A DNA stretch of 64,000 bases, taken from Microbispora rosea (GTDB lineage Bacteria > Actinomycetota > Actinomycetes > Streptosporangiales > Streptosporangiaceae). The position numbers and the translations under genes are program-made. The stretch's first letter is position 1. Every line of letters begins with the position of its first letter. Positions 28,431 to 36,316 of this stretch are shown here, piece by piece. The notes under the pieces are model-generated. The model searched no databases. It was not told the DNA's origin and saw only the letters and a list, made by a program, of their open reading frames with translations. The DNA lies in contig NZ_FTNI01000002.1 in NCBI RefSeq assembly GCF_900156315.1, positions 372,001-436,000 on the forward strand. Direction: 5' to 3'.

Positions 28431-30167
28431 ATGACGACGGGGGACGAAAGCGCCGTGCGGTCGCTGACCGGCACTGTGCTTGCCGGCACTGTGCTTGCCG
28501 GTACCGGGGTCAGCCCCGGCGCCGGGTACGGCCCGGCCCATGTGCTCGCGGGTGAGATCCCCGAGCCCGACAAGGAATCGCGCCACGACGGTGACGCCGC
28601 CGCCGAGCGGGCCCGCGCGGAGCGGGCCGTCGAGGAGGTGGCCGCCGATCTGGAGGCGCGCGGCGACCGGGCGGGCGGTGAGGCCCAGGAGGTGCTCGGC
28701 GCGCAGGCGTTGATGGCCCGCGACCCGAGCCTGGCCATCGAGGTCGGCGAGCTCATCGAGCGTGGCGTGGCCGCCCCGCGCGCCGTCTTCGACGCCTTCG
28801 GCAAGTATCGGGACCTGCTCGCGGCGGCCGGCGGCTATCTGGCCGAGCGCGTGACGGACCTCGACGACATCCGCGACCGGGTGATCGCCGTGCTCACCGG
28901 TCTGCCCATGCCCGGCGTGCCGGCCAGTGCGGCCGAGCCGTTCGTGCTCATCGCCAAGGACCTCGCCCCCGCCGACACCGCCCTGCTGTCCAAGGACGTG
29001 GTGGCCGCGTTCGTCACCGAGCAGGGCGGGCCGACCAGCCACACGGCGATCCTCGCCCGCTCGATGGGCGTGCCCGCCGTCGTGGGCTGCGCCGGCGCGA
29101 CCGCGATCGCCCCCGGCACCCCCGTGCTGGTCGACGGCGCGTCCGGGCAGGTGTTGCTGACCCCGGACCCGGCCCGCGTCACCGAGGCGCGCGCCGCCGA
29201 GGAGGCGCGGCGGGCGGTGCTGACGGCCGCCACCGGCCCCGGCGCGACCGCCGACGGGCACCCCGTTCCCCTGCTCGCCAACATCGGCGGCCCCCGCGAC
29301 CTGGAGAGCGCTCTGGCGAACGGCGCCGAGGGCGTCGGCCTCTATCGCACCGAGTTCCTCTTCCTCGACCGTGAGACCGCGCCGTCGGGAAGCGAGCAGG
29401 AGGAGGCCTACCGGGCGGTGTTCGAGGCGTTTCCCGAGGGCCGCGTGGTGGTGCGCACGCTCGACTCGGGCGCCGACAAGCCGCTGGCGTTCCTGCCGCC
29501 GCCGGAGGAGGAGCCGAACCCGGCGCTCGGGGAGCGCGGCCTGCGCATGTTCCGCCGCTATCCGGAGATCATGACCGCCCAGCTGGGCGCGCTGGCCCGG
29601 GCCGCCGCGGGCGTCTCGGCCAAGGTCCAGGTCATGGCGCCGATGGTGGCCACCGCCGAGGAGGCCGAGTGGTTCGCCGAGGCCTGCCGTACGGCGGGGC
29701 TCGCCGGCGCGGGCATCATGATCGAGGTGCCGTCGGCGGCGCTGCGGGCGGCGGACCTCATCCGGGCCGTCGACTTCTTCTCCATCGGGACCAACGACCT
29801 CACGCAGTATGCGCTCGCCGCCGACCGCCAGGTCAGCGCGGTCGCCGGGCTGCAGGACCCGTGGCATCCGGCCGTGCTCGACCTGATCGCGACGGCGGCC
29901 TCCGCCGCCTCCGCGGCGGGCAAGGGCTGCGGGGTCTGCGGCGAGGCCGCGGCCGATCCTGTGCTCGCCTGCGTGCTCGTCGGCATGGGGGTCACCTCGC
30001 TGTCCATGGGCTCCCCCGCGCTGCCCTGGGTGCGTGCCGCCCTGTCGCGGCACACGCTCGCGCAGTGCCGCGCCGCCGCCGCGGCGGCGCGATCGGTCGC
30101 CTCGGCGCAGGCCGCCAAGGCCGCCGCGCGCGCCGAGCTGCCGGGGCTGGACGCGCTCGCGCTCTGA
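28431..30167 (+). CDS. ptsI: PTS Enzyme I
   Basis: A 578-residue phosphoenolpyruvate-protein phosphotransferase. The active-site His is near residue 204 in GGPTSHTAILARS. The PEP-binding barrel has GVGLYRTEFLFLDR, VVRTLDSGADKPL, FFSIGTNDLTQYALAADR and GVCGEAAADP with the active Cys. The start is uncertain: GTG 28407, ATG 28431 (chosen), or two in-frame GTG codons (28476 and 28491) made by a 15-base tandem repeat, the last of which gives an N-terminus more like other Enzyme I proteins. It follows ptsH closely and ends in a hairpin. Confidence 0.95.
   Translation: MTTGDESAVRSLTGTVLAGTVLAGTGVSPGAGYGPAHVLAGEIPEPDKESRHDGDAAAERARAERAVEEVAADLEARGDRAGGEAQEVLGAQALMARDPSLAIEVGELIERGVAAPRAVFDAFGKYRDLLAAAGGYLAERVTDLDDIRDRVIAVLTGLPMPGVPASAAEPFVLIAKDLAPADTALLSKDVVAAFVTEQGGPTSHTAILARSMGVPAVVGCAGATAIAPGTPVLVDGASGQVLLTPDPARVTEARAAEEARRAVLTAATGPGATADGHPVPLLANIGGPRDLESALANGAEGVGLYRTEFLFLDRETAPSGSEQEEAYRAVFEAFPEGRVVVRTLDSGADKPLAFLPPPEEEPNPALGERGLRMFRRYPEIMTAQLGALARAAAGVSAKVQVMAPMVATAEEAEWFAEACRTAGLAGAGIMIEVPSAALRAADLIRAVDFFSIGTNDLTQYALAADRQVSAVAGLQDPWHPAVLDLIATAASAASAAGKGCGVCGEAAADPVLACVLVGMGVTSLSMGSPALPWVRAALSRHTLAQCRAAAAAARSVASAQAAKAAARAELPGLDALAL
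28470..28499. repeat. 15-bp tandem duplication in the 5' end of ptsI
   Basis: Two exact copies of ggcactgtgcttgcc (28470-28484 and 28485-28499). In frame they encode GTVLA twice and add an extra in-frame GTG. Confidence 0.9.
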
Positions 30168-30197
30168 CCGGGCCGTGACCGGGTTCACGGCCCGGTC
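30166..30197 (+). terminator. Hairpin after ptsI
   Basis: Perfect 13-base arms (30166-30178 and 30185-30197) with a 6-base loop, starting inside the ptsI stop codon. It lies only 28 bases before the NagZ-like gene, so it may give partial termination. Confidence 0.7.
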
Positions 30198-30225
30198 ACG
30201 GCCGGACGCGGCTACGGTAAAGAAC

Positions 30226-31554
30226 GTGCCACGAATCAGACACGGTATCGGCATGCTCGCCGCCCTCCTCGTGACCGGATGCGGGTCCGGCATCGGCGCC
30301 GCCAGCTCGGCGCCCTCGCCGCGCGCGTCCGCGCCGGTGTCCGTGGTCCCATCGTCGTCCCTGCCGTCGTCCCCGCCGCCCCCCTCGTCGTCGGCCGACC
30401 AGCCCTCGGGAAGCCGGGCCGAGCGGACGCTCGCGGAGATGAGCCTGCGGGACAAGGTGGCCCAGCTCTTCACCGTCGTGGTGTGGGGTCAGAAGGCCGG
30501 GGCGGCGAGCAAGGAGAACCAGGCGCGGTACGGCGTGGCGACGCCGGCGCAGGTGGTGGAGAAGTTCCGCCCCGGCGGGGTGATCCTGTTCGACTGGGCG
30601 GGCAACGTTTCCGGCGCGAGCCAGGTGGCCGCGCTGACCACCGGCCTGCGCGAGGCGGCGGCCAGGTCGGGCGAGGCGCCGCTCATGATCGGCGTGGATC
30701 AGGAGAACGGTCTGGTCTCCCGGCTCAAGTCCATCGTCACCACGTTCCCCGGTGCGTCGGAGATCGGGAAGACCGGCAGGACGGCGAACGCGCGCGACGT
30801 CGCCAGGGCGACCGGTGAGGAGCTGCTCGACCTCGGCATCTCGCTCGACTTCGCGCCGGTCGCCGACGTCAACATCAACCCGCGCAATCCCGTGATCGGC
30901 CCCCGCGCGTACGGCTCCGACCCGGGGAAGGTGGCCGCGATGGTCGGGGCCGCCGTCGACGGCTTCCACGCGGCGGGCGTGGCCGCCGTCGCCAAGCACT
31001 TCCCCGGCCACGGGGACACCTCGGTCGACAGCCACACGGGCCTGCCGGTCATCACGCACTCGAAGACGCAGTGGCGGAAGCTGGACGCGCCGCCGTTCCG
31101 CGAGGCGATCACGCACGGAGTGGACGCGATCATGTCGGCGCACGTGGTGATGCCGAAGCTCGACCCCTCGGGCGACCCCTCCACGCTGTCCCACCGCATC
31201 CTCACCGGCCTGCTTCGCGAGGAACTCGGCTTCGACGGCGTGATCAGCACCGACGCGCTCGACATGGCCGGGGTGCGGAAGAAGTACGGCGACGCCGAGG
31301 TCGCCGTGCGGGCCGTGCTCGCCGGGGCCGACATACTCCTCATGCCGCCGAACCTGCCCAAGGCGTACGACGCCGTCCTCGACGCGGTGAAGTCGGGCCG
31401 GATCTCCGAGCGCAGGATCGACGAGTCGGTGCTGCGGATCCTGCGGCTGAAGGAGAAGCGCGGCGTCTTCGGCCCGATCCGCACCGACCCCGGCGCGCTG
31501 AAGTCCGCCGCGCACCGCAAGGTCGCGGACCGCGTCTTCGCCGCCGTCAGGTGA
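30226..31554 (+). CDS. GH3-family beta-N-acetylhexosaminidase lipoprotein (NagZ-like)
   Basis: A 442-residue lipoprotein. The GTG-started signal peptide ends in the lipobox LLVTGCGSG (Cys19), then a Ser/Pro-rich linker of about 45 residues. The GH3 domain has IGVDQENGLVSRL, the NagZ signature KHFPGHGDTSVDSH (about 256-269), and the nucleophile Asp in VISTDALDMAG. NagZ releases GlcNAc from muropeptides or chitin fragments; being anchored outside, it could feed the PTS permease next door. It is therefore the probable sugar supplier of this locus. Confidence 0.9.
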   Translation: MPRIRHGIGMLAALLVTGCGSGIGAASSAPSPRASAPVSVVPSSSLPSSPPPPSSSADQPSGSRAERTLAEMSLRDKVAQLFTVVVWGQKAGAASKENQARYGVATPAQVVEKFRPGGVILFDWAGNVSGASQVAALTTGLREAAARSGEAPLMIGVDQENGLVSRLKSIVTTFPGASEIGKTGRTANARDVARATGEELLDLGISLDFAPVADVNINPRNPVIGPRAYGSDPGKVAAMVGAAVDGFHAAGVAAVAKHFPGHGDTSVDSHTGLPVITHSKTQWRKLDAPPFREAITHGVDAIMSAHVVMPKLDPSGDPSTLSHRILTGLLREELGFDGVISTDALDMAGVRKKYGDAEVAVRAVLAGADILLMPPNLPKAYDAVLDAVKSGRISERRIDESVLRILRLKEKRGVFGPIRTDPGALKSAAHRKVADRVFAAVR

Positions 31555-31813
31555 CGGCGGGCGCGTCCTCTCCGGGCGCGTCCTCCGCCGGCTCGTCGGC
31601 GTGAGTGTAGTCGAAGTACACGGTGATCGACGGCCAGTCGGTTCCGTCGTCGGTGATCTCGTTGTGCATGATCAGGTCGTACACCTCGATCGCGCCCAGC
31701 TCCTCGATCGTGGTCGCGACCCGGCGGAGCAGCGCGGGCACGCTGTCCTGGCCGATCCCTTCCGGATTGTTCTGGGTGAAGTGGTGCATCTGATTGGTGA
31801 TCGGTTTCGTCAC
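31547..31813 (-). CDS. Small acidic protein, candidate immunity protein
   Basis: An 88-residue protein with no recognised domain. It is acidic, above all in the tail (HADEPAEDAPGEDAPAV), and has an alpha-beta pattern with VPALLRRVATTIEEL and WPSITVYFDYTH. The GTG at 31813 forms a GTGA overlap with the upstream toxin-like gene and has a GGTGGGGA site; a GTG at 31825 is the alternative. An acidic small protein coupled to a basic toxin-like one is the usual immunity arrangement, so that role is inferred. Its 3' end overlaps the convergent NagZ-like gene by 8 bases. Confidence 0.6.
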   Translation of the reverse strand: MTKPITNQMHHFTQNNPEGIGQDSVPALLRRVATTIEELGAIEVYDLIMHNEITDDGTDWPSITVYFDYTHADEPAEDAPGEDAPAVT

Positions 31814-32742
31814 GAAGATCCCCACCGGCGCTTCTTCTTGCCCTGATTGCTCTGGTTCTGCTGGCTCTGCTGGTTCTGCTGCTGGTTGCTCTGGCCGGAC
31901 TGGTCAGACTGGGTGCCGCGCTTCTGCGCGTTGCGCTCACCGTCGAGCTTCTCACCCGTCTTCACCTTCTGCTCCGCCGCTCTGGCGGCCTTCCTGTCGT
32001 ACGGCTGACCGGCCTTCTTCGCGTCCAGCGCGGCCTGCTCCGTCGCGGACAGCTCGGGGCCGCTCTGCCTCGAATAGGGCTTGCGGCTCCTGCCCATGTC
32101 CAGCTTGAGGCCGCCGCGGGGCCCCGCCTCGCCCGCCGTCCGCACCGGCGCTCCCCTGAGGGGCACGTGGGGGCCGCCCGCTCCCGCGAGGGACGGACCG
32201 CCGCCGAAGGGGCCGCGGGTGTTCTTGAGAATGCGTTCCAGCGGTTCGGTGATGTGCCGCGTGACGGCCGGGGCCAGAACCCGGGCGCCGCCCTCCTCGG
32301 CCTCCCTGAGGATCTTCCGCATGGCGTACCGGGTGGCGAGGAGCCCGGCCGTGGCCGAGGCCGCGGCGAACGGGCCGCCCGCGACGAGGACCGAGGCCAG
32401 CCTGGTCGCGCCCGCGACGGCCTGACTGATGATGGCCACCTTCGTGGCGGTCACCGCGGTGGCGGTGCCTTCGAGCACGGCGGGCGCGTACGCGGCGGCC
32501 CCGACGGCCGTACGGAGGTGTTCCGTGGTGCCGGTCTTGTTCCAGTTGGTGCGCATCGCCTCGGCGGACACGCCCTGATAGACCCCCGGCAGTCGCCGGA
32601 CCTCGTCCTCCGCGCCGGTCCCACCGGAGGCGGCGCCGGCCTGCACGACCTGCCACGGGCGGATCTCCGTGCGGATGTCGGCCTCGTCGATCTTGGGGAA
32701 GTTGACCAGGCTCGCGATCGGCTGCGCCCAGTCGGGCGGCAT
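31810..32742 (-). CDS. Polymorphic-toxin-like protein with basic C-terminus
   Basis: A 310-residue protein. Residues 1-100 include PDWAQPIASLVNFP and a short helical part. Residues about 100-180 are hydrophobic and Ala-rich (AIISQAVAGATRLASVLVAGG), possibly membrane-inserting. The C-terminal region from about 225 is basic (SATEQAALDAKKAGQPYDRK followed by a stretch ending GERNAQKRG), which resembles RNase-type polymorphic toxin tails with an ERNxQKR motif. It then ends in an odd Gln/Ser/Asn-rich run and KKKRRW. It is coupled by TGATG to the WXG-like gene and by GTGA to the acidic gene. A nuclease toxin is a hypothesis. Confidence 0.6.
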   Translation of the reverse strand: MPPDWAQPIASLVNFPKIDEADIRTEIRPWQVVQAGAASGGTGAEDEVRRLPGVYQGVSAEAMRTNWNKTGTTEHLRTAVGAAAYAPAVLEGTATAVTATKVAIISQAVAGATRLASVLVAGGPFAAASATAGLLATRYAMRKILREAEEGGARVLAPAVTRHITEPLERILKNTRGPFGGGPSLAGAGGPHVPLRGAPVRTAGEAGPRGGLKLDMGRSRKPYSRQSGPELSATEQAALDAKKAGQPYDRKAARAAEQKVKTGEKLDGERNAQKRGTQSDQSGQSNQQQNQQSQQNQSNQGKKKRRWGSS

Positions 32743-33074
32743 CAAGCCCATGCGCGGCCCGTCTCGTCGTGGGCCCCCGCGATCTGGCGCCCCGCGTCGC
32801 CCTCGGCGTCGGACACCCGCCGGCGCGCGACCGCGAGCGCGTCTCCCGTGCCGCCCACCGTCCCTCCGAGGTGCGCGTACGCTTCGACGGCGGTCAGGGC
32901 GCAGCGGTTGTAGGCGGCGACGAAGGCGCCGAACAGGCCGTCGTCGCCCCACGAGGCGGAGCCCGCCCGCTCGCGCAGATGAGCCAGAGCGGTCACGAAC
33001 TCGTCGCCGTGCTCCGTCAGGCGAAGGGAGGCCCGGTCCACCCCGCTGTGCTCGATGCCAAGTTCCCCGTGCAT
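32742..33074 (-). CDS. WXG100-like helical protein (type VII secretion type)
   Basis: A 110-residue helical protein opening MHGELGIEHSGVDRASLRL. The middle has SASWGDDGLFGAFVAAYNRC, where W-G-D occupies the WXG turn, and helices follow (ALTAVEAYAHLGGTVGGTGD). This matches the loose actinobacterial WXG100/ESX-like set that precedes secreted toxins. An upstream extension of the frame lacks support. It ends in a TGATG overlap with the toxin-like gene, so it may act as its secretion partner. The starts of this gene and of the divergent YbaB-type gene are 83 bases apart. Confidence 0.6.
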   Translation of the reverse strand: MHGELGIEHSGVDRASLRLTEHGDEFVTALAHLRERAGSASWGDDGLFGAFVAAYNRCALTAVEAYAHLGGTVGGTGDALAVARRRVSDAEGDAGRQIAGAHDETGRAWA

Positions 33075-33157
33075 GCGCGGCACGTTAGCATGACCCGCGA
33101 ATTGCGGACGGGTGAATTGCACAGTAAAAGCCTTTTGTTCTTTTTGTGGAGGAATAC

Positions 33158-33973
33158 TTGTCCTTGTCGTTTCCGGGGGGCAGCGATCAGGAGCTGCTGG
33201 AGCAGATGATTCGCCAGGCCGAGGACGTCATGCGCGGCCTCGCGGACGTCCAGGCCCAGATCCGGCAGGTCACCGGTGAAGGTGAGGGCGCCGACGGCCT
33301 GGTGCGGGCCAGGGCCGACGGCCGGGGGCAGGTGACCGCGATCACCCTGGATGCGCGGGTCATGCGGCTCGACGCGGCCGCCTTGAGCGCGGAGGTGACG
33401 AGGGCGATCAGGATCGCCCAGGACGCCGCGAAGGAGAGGACGGACGAGCTCGTCGCCGCCGCCCAGACCAGGGCGACCGGGCTGGCCGCCCCGCTCGACG
33501 AGACGTTCGTGCGTTATCGGTTCGACCAGCTCGCCCAGGAGCTGGACGCGGGGGCGGACGCCTCCGGCCCACGCTCCGCCGGCCGACACTCCGCCGGCCA
33601 ACACTCAGGTGACCTGGACCAGGACGCGGAGCGGGCCGCGCGGATCGAGGCGTGGCTGGAGGACGGGCAGCGCGAGATCGAGGCCGTCACCGGCCACGGC
33701 CGGGCGGCGGACGGCCGGATCCAGGCCGTCACGACGGCGTACGGCCAGGTTCGGGAGGTCGACATCGAGCCCCGCGCCATGCGCCTGCCCAGCCGGACGC
33801 TGGCCGAAGAGGTCCTGCTGGCCGTGCACCGGGCGCAGCAGGACGCGGAACGGCAGAGCCGTCAGATGGTGAGTGACGCGCTGCGGGAGCTGGCACCCGG
33901 CGAGTCGTTCGGCCCGGACGCCGTCGACGAGTGGTTCGGCGGGTTGCTCAAGCCGTTCGAGCGGCCCGACTGA
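33158..33973 (+). CDS. Double YbaB/EbfC-domain protein
   Basis: A 271-residue protein holding two YbaB/EbfC-type domains in tandem (about residues 12-110 and 165-255). Each has a long helix, then a G-x-G beta core (GLVRARADGRGQVTAITLDA and GRIQAVTTAYGQVREVDIEP), then another helix. YbaB proteins are nucleoid-associated dimers; a fused pair would form an intramolecular dimer. A linker between the domains has a 15-base repeat (HSAG). The TTG start has GGAGG 5 bases upstream. It is divergent from the WXG-toxin trio, and YbaB-like genes often accompany such loci in actinobacteria. Confidence 0.7.
   Translation: MSLSFPGGSDQELLEQMIRQAEDVMRGLADVQAQIRQVTGEGEGADGLVRARADGRGQVTAITLDARVMRLDAAALSAEVTRAIRIAQDAAKERTDELVAAAQTRATGLAAPLDETFVRYRFDQLAQELDAGADASGPRSAGRHSAGQHSGDLDQDAERAARIEAWLEDGQREIEAVTGHGRAADGRIQAVTTAYGQVREVDIEPRAMRLPSRTLAEEVLLAVHRAQQDAERQSRQMVSDALRELAPGESFGPDAVDEWFGGLLKPFERPD
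33571..33606. repeat. 15-bp tandem repeat in the double-YbaB gene linker
   Basis: Units at 33571-33585 and 33586-33600 differ at three positions, and a partial third unit follows (acactc). They encode RSAGR, HSAGQ, HS in the linker. Confidence 0.8.
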
Positions 33974-34013
33974 CCACTCCCTATATTTGTAGGCACGTCG
34001 GGTGGGAGGCGCG

Positions 34014-34688
34014 GTGCTCAAGGGTGTGCTGATCGACTGGGGCGGGGTTCTGACCACGAGCCTGGCCGAGTCGATCGCGGAGTGGATCGAGGCGGACCGG
34101 ATCGACCCCCGGCACTACCGGGACGTGATGCGCGCGCTGGTCACCCAGGCGTACCGGGCCGGCGTCGGGCCGGGCGCGGAGAACCCGATCCACGCGCTCG
34201 AACGCGGCGAGATTCCGGTCCTGGAGTTCGAGCGCGCTCTGGCGGCCCGGCTGGTGACCCTCGACGGCGGACCGCCGGAGGCCGACGGCCTGCTCACCCG
34301 GATGTTCGCCGGGTTCCGGCCGGTCGAGGAGATGAACGAGATGCTCCGCCAGGCCCGGGCGGCCGGGCTCGGCACCTGCCTGGTGTCCAACTCCTGGGGC
34401 GACCACTATTCGCGTGAGGACTGGGAGGTCCTCTTCGACGCGGTCGTCATCTCGGGAGAGGTCGGCATGCGCAAGCCCGAGGAGCGGATCTTCCGGCACG
34501 CGCTCGGCCTGCTGGGGCTCGACGCGGGGCAGTGCGTGTTCGTCGACGACATCGAGGCGAACATCGTGGCGGCCCGCGCGATCGGCCTGGTCGGTGTCCA
34601 CCACAGCGACCCCTCGGAGACCATCGCCGAGATGGAGCGCCTGTTCGGCCTGCCCTTCCGCGAGCCCGGCGCCGCCGCCCGTCCGTAG
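34014..34688 (+). CDS. HAD-IA family hydrolase, DWGGV type
   Basis: A 224-residue HAD protein. Motif I reads VLIDWGGVLTTS: the nucleophile Asp is present but the usual second Asp is Gly, as in a known actinobacterial HAD subgroup related to the N-terminal domain of epoxide hydrolase. Motif II is CLVSNSWG, and motifs III/IV are MRKPEERIFRHAL and CVFVDDIEANIVAARAIG. The GTG at 34014 has GGGAGG just upstream. The substrate is unknown. It is followed closely by the DUF6912 gene. Confidence 0.82.
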   Translation: MLKGVLIDWGGVLTTSLAESIAEWIEADRIDPRHYRDVMRALVTQAYRAGVGPGAENPIHALERGEIPVLEFERALAARLVTLDGGPPEADGLLTRMFAGFRPVEEMNEMLRQARAAGLGTCLVSNSWGDHYSREDWEVLFDAVVISGEVGMRKPEERIFRHALGLLGLDAGQCVFVDDIEANIVAARAIGLVGVHHSDPSETIAEMERLFGLPFREPGAAARP

Positions 34689-34726
34689 CCGCAATGGCTT
34701 CAACCACAGACCGAGTCGAGGAACGC

Positions 34727-35233
34727 ATGCGCGTCTATCTGCCGTCCACGATTCCCGCGCTGGCGCGCGTCGTCGCCGCGGGGGAGCTGGGCCCGGCCCC
34801 GCTGACCGGCTTCGCGGTCACCCCCGCGTTGATCGAGTGGTACGCCTCGGGTGACACCGAGGAGCTGGAGTACGTCGCGCTGACCGAGGCCGCCAGGGGC
34901 TCCCTGCGCATGCTGGCCGCCGACCGCGCGGACGGCGTCCAGGCGGCCGCCCGGCGGGTGGTGATCGCGGCCGAGGTGCCCGACGAGACCGTGAAGACCG
35001 GGGCCGAGCTGGAGGAGCGCGCCCGGGTGCGGGTGCTGGAGCCGATCCCGATGCGGCTGGTCGCCGCGGTCCACGTGGACGACGCCGACGCCCTGCCCGA
35101 TGTGGAGGCGGCCATCGCGGCGCTGTCCGCGGCCGACGGCGGGGACGACGACGCGCAGTTCGTCGTGGACGGCGCGGAGGACCACGAACTGCTGTGGTAC
35201 GCCACCCAGGAGATCCCCGATCTGCTCAGCTGA
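34727..35233 (+). CDS. DUF6912-family protein
   Basis: A 168-residue soluble protein found widely in actinomycetes next to HAD hydrolase genes. It opens MRVYLPSTIPALARVVAAGE, contains EYVALTEAARGSLRMLAADR and VVIAAEVPDETVKTGAE, and ends HELLWYATQEIPDLLS. The ATG at 34727 has a GAGGA site; an ATG 33 bases upstream is weaker. No catalytic motif is evident. Co-occurrence with HAD genes suggests a shared but unknown function. Confidence 0.75.
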   Translation: MRVYLPSTIPALARVVAAGELGPAPLTGFAVTPALIEWYASGDTEELEYVALTEAARGSLRMLAADRADGVQAAARRVVIAAEVPDETVKTGAELEERARVRVLEPIPMRLVAAVHVDDADALPDVEAAIAALSAADGGDDDAQFVVDGAEDHELLWYATQEIPDLLS

Positions 35234-35283
35234 CGCACGGCGTTCATGGATATGTCACACCTGGCGTCTAAGCTGGGAGCAAG

Positions 35284-35916
35284 ATGACACACATTGTTTG
35301 GGACTGGAACGGGACGCTCTTCCACGACATCGACGCCGTCGTCGGCGCGACCAACGAGCTCTTCCTGCCGTACGGCCTGGGGCCGTACGACGCGGACGGC
35401 TTCCGCGAGGTGTACACCCGCCCCATCTGGGTGGCGTACGAGCGGATGCTCGGCCGGCCGCTCAGGGAGGGCGAATGGGAACTGCTCGACGCGGGCTTCC
35501 ACGAGCACTACCACCGGCTGATGGAGGCGTGCAGCCTCGCGGAGGGGGCGGTGTCGAGTCTGCGCGCCTGGGGGGAGTCGGGCCGCACGCAGTCGCTGCT
35601 GTCCATGTGGGGCCACGAACGGCTGGTCCGCAAGACCGGCGAGTTCGGCATCGACGGCCACTTCACCCGGATCGACGGCTCGCGCTCGGCGACCGGCGGC
35701 CACAAGGCCGAGCACATGGTGGAGCACCTGAGTGCGCTCGGCCTCGACTCGGCCAAGGTCGTCGTCATCGGTGACAGCGTGGACGACGCCCACGCGGCCC
35801 TGCACGTCGGCGCCCGCGCCATCCTCTACACCGGCGGCATGACCAGGCGGTCGGAGCTGGAGGGCGTCGGGGTCCCGGTGGTGGACTCGCTGGCCGACGC
35901 CCTCGACCTCGTCTGA
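35284..35916 (+). CDS. HAD-family phosphatase (phosphoglycolate-phosphatase-like)
   Basis: A 210-residue HAD protein. Motif I is HIVWDWNGTLFHD: the nucleophile is the first Asp, while the usual second Asp is replaced by Asn in DWNGT. This substitution is seen in known actinobacterial members. Motif II is QSLLSMWG, the Lys is in GGHKAEHMVEHL, and motif IV is VVVIGDSVDDAHAAL. It follows the DUF6912 gene, and the conserved pair suggests a metabolite-repair or housekeeping phosphatase. The specific substrate cannot be read from sequence. Confidence 0.82.
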   Translation: MTHIVWDWNGTLFHDIDAVVGATNELFLPYGLGPYDADGFREVYTRPIWVAYERMLGRPLREGEWELLDAGFHEHYHRLMEACSLAEGAVSSLRAWGESGRTQSLLSMWGHERLVRKTGEFGIDGHFTRIDGSRSATGGHKAEHMVEHLSALGLDSAKVVVIGDSVDDAHAALHVGARAILYTGGMTRRSELEGVGVPVVDSLADALDLV

Positions 35917-36312
35917 TCAGCTGGCCTGGCGTTCCTCCTCCAGCAGCCATCGGGGTTTGGCCCTGCGCGGCGGCCGGTAGAGCCGCTTGACCGCCACACC
36001 TCCGACGACGAACGATGCGAACAGGAACAGGCCCATGATCGCGTCCCAGGTCTCCTGGCCGGAGACCCGGGTGTAGGCGAGCATCACGGCCCACATCGCG
36101 AACATCACGGCCCCGGGGAGCTGCGCGAACGCCAGGTTGCGCAGCTCCTTCGGGGTGTCGGCGTCGAAGTACCGCGCCGCCCAGGTGCTGCCGGGCCCGC
36201 CCCGGACGAACCTGACGTGGTTGACGATGCCGAGGACCGCGAGCAGGGCGGCGGCGAGCACCGCCCATACCGGCGCGTGCGGGTAGCCCACGGCCTCGAC
36301 CGTGTCGGTCAC
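35917..36312 (-). CDS. Small three-helix membrane protein, candidate Rhs immunity protein
   Basis: A 131-residue protein with three predicted membrane segments (about 16-36, 65-84 and 91-111: VWAVLAAALLAVLGIVNHV, FAMWAVMLAY and LFLFASFVVGGVAV) and a basic cytosolic tail. No family was recognised with certainty. The GTG start lies 4 bases after the stop of the giant Rhs gene, so it is co-translated. Position and topology fit an immunity protein for a membrane-acting Rhs C-terminal domain; this is inference. An unrelated membrane protein is the alternative. Confidence 0.65.
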   Translation of the reverse strand: MTDTVEAVGYPHAPVWAVLAAALLAVLGIVNHVRFVRGGPGSTWAARYFDADTPKELRNLAFAQLPGAVMFAMWAVMLAYTRVSGQETWDAIMGLFLFASFVVGGVAVKRLYRPPRRAKPRWLLEEERQAS

Positions 36313-36316
36313 GGCA

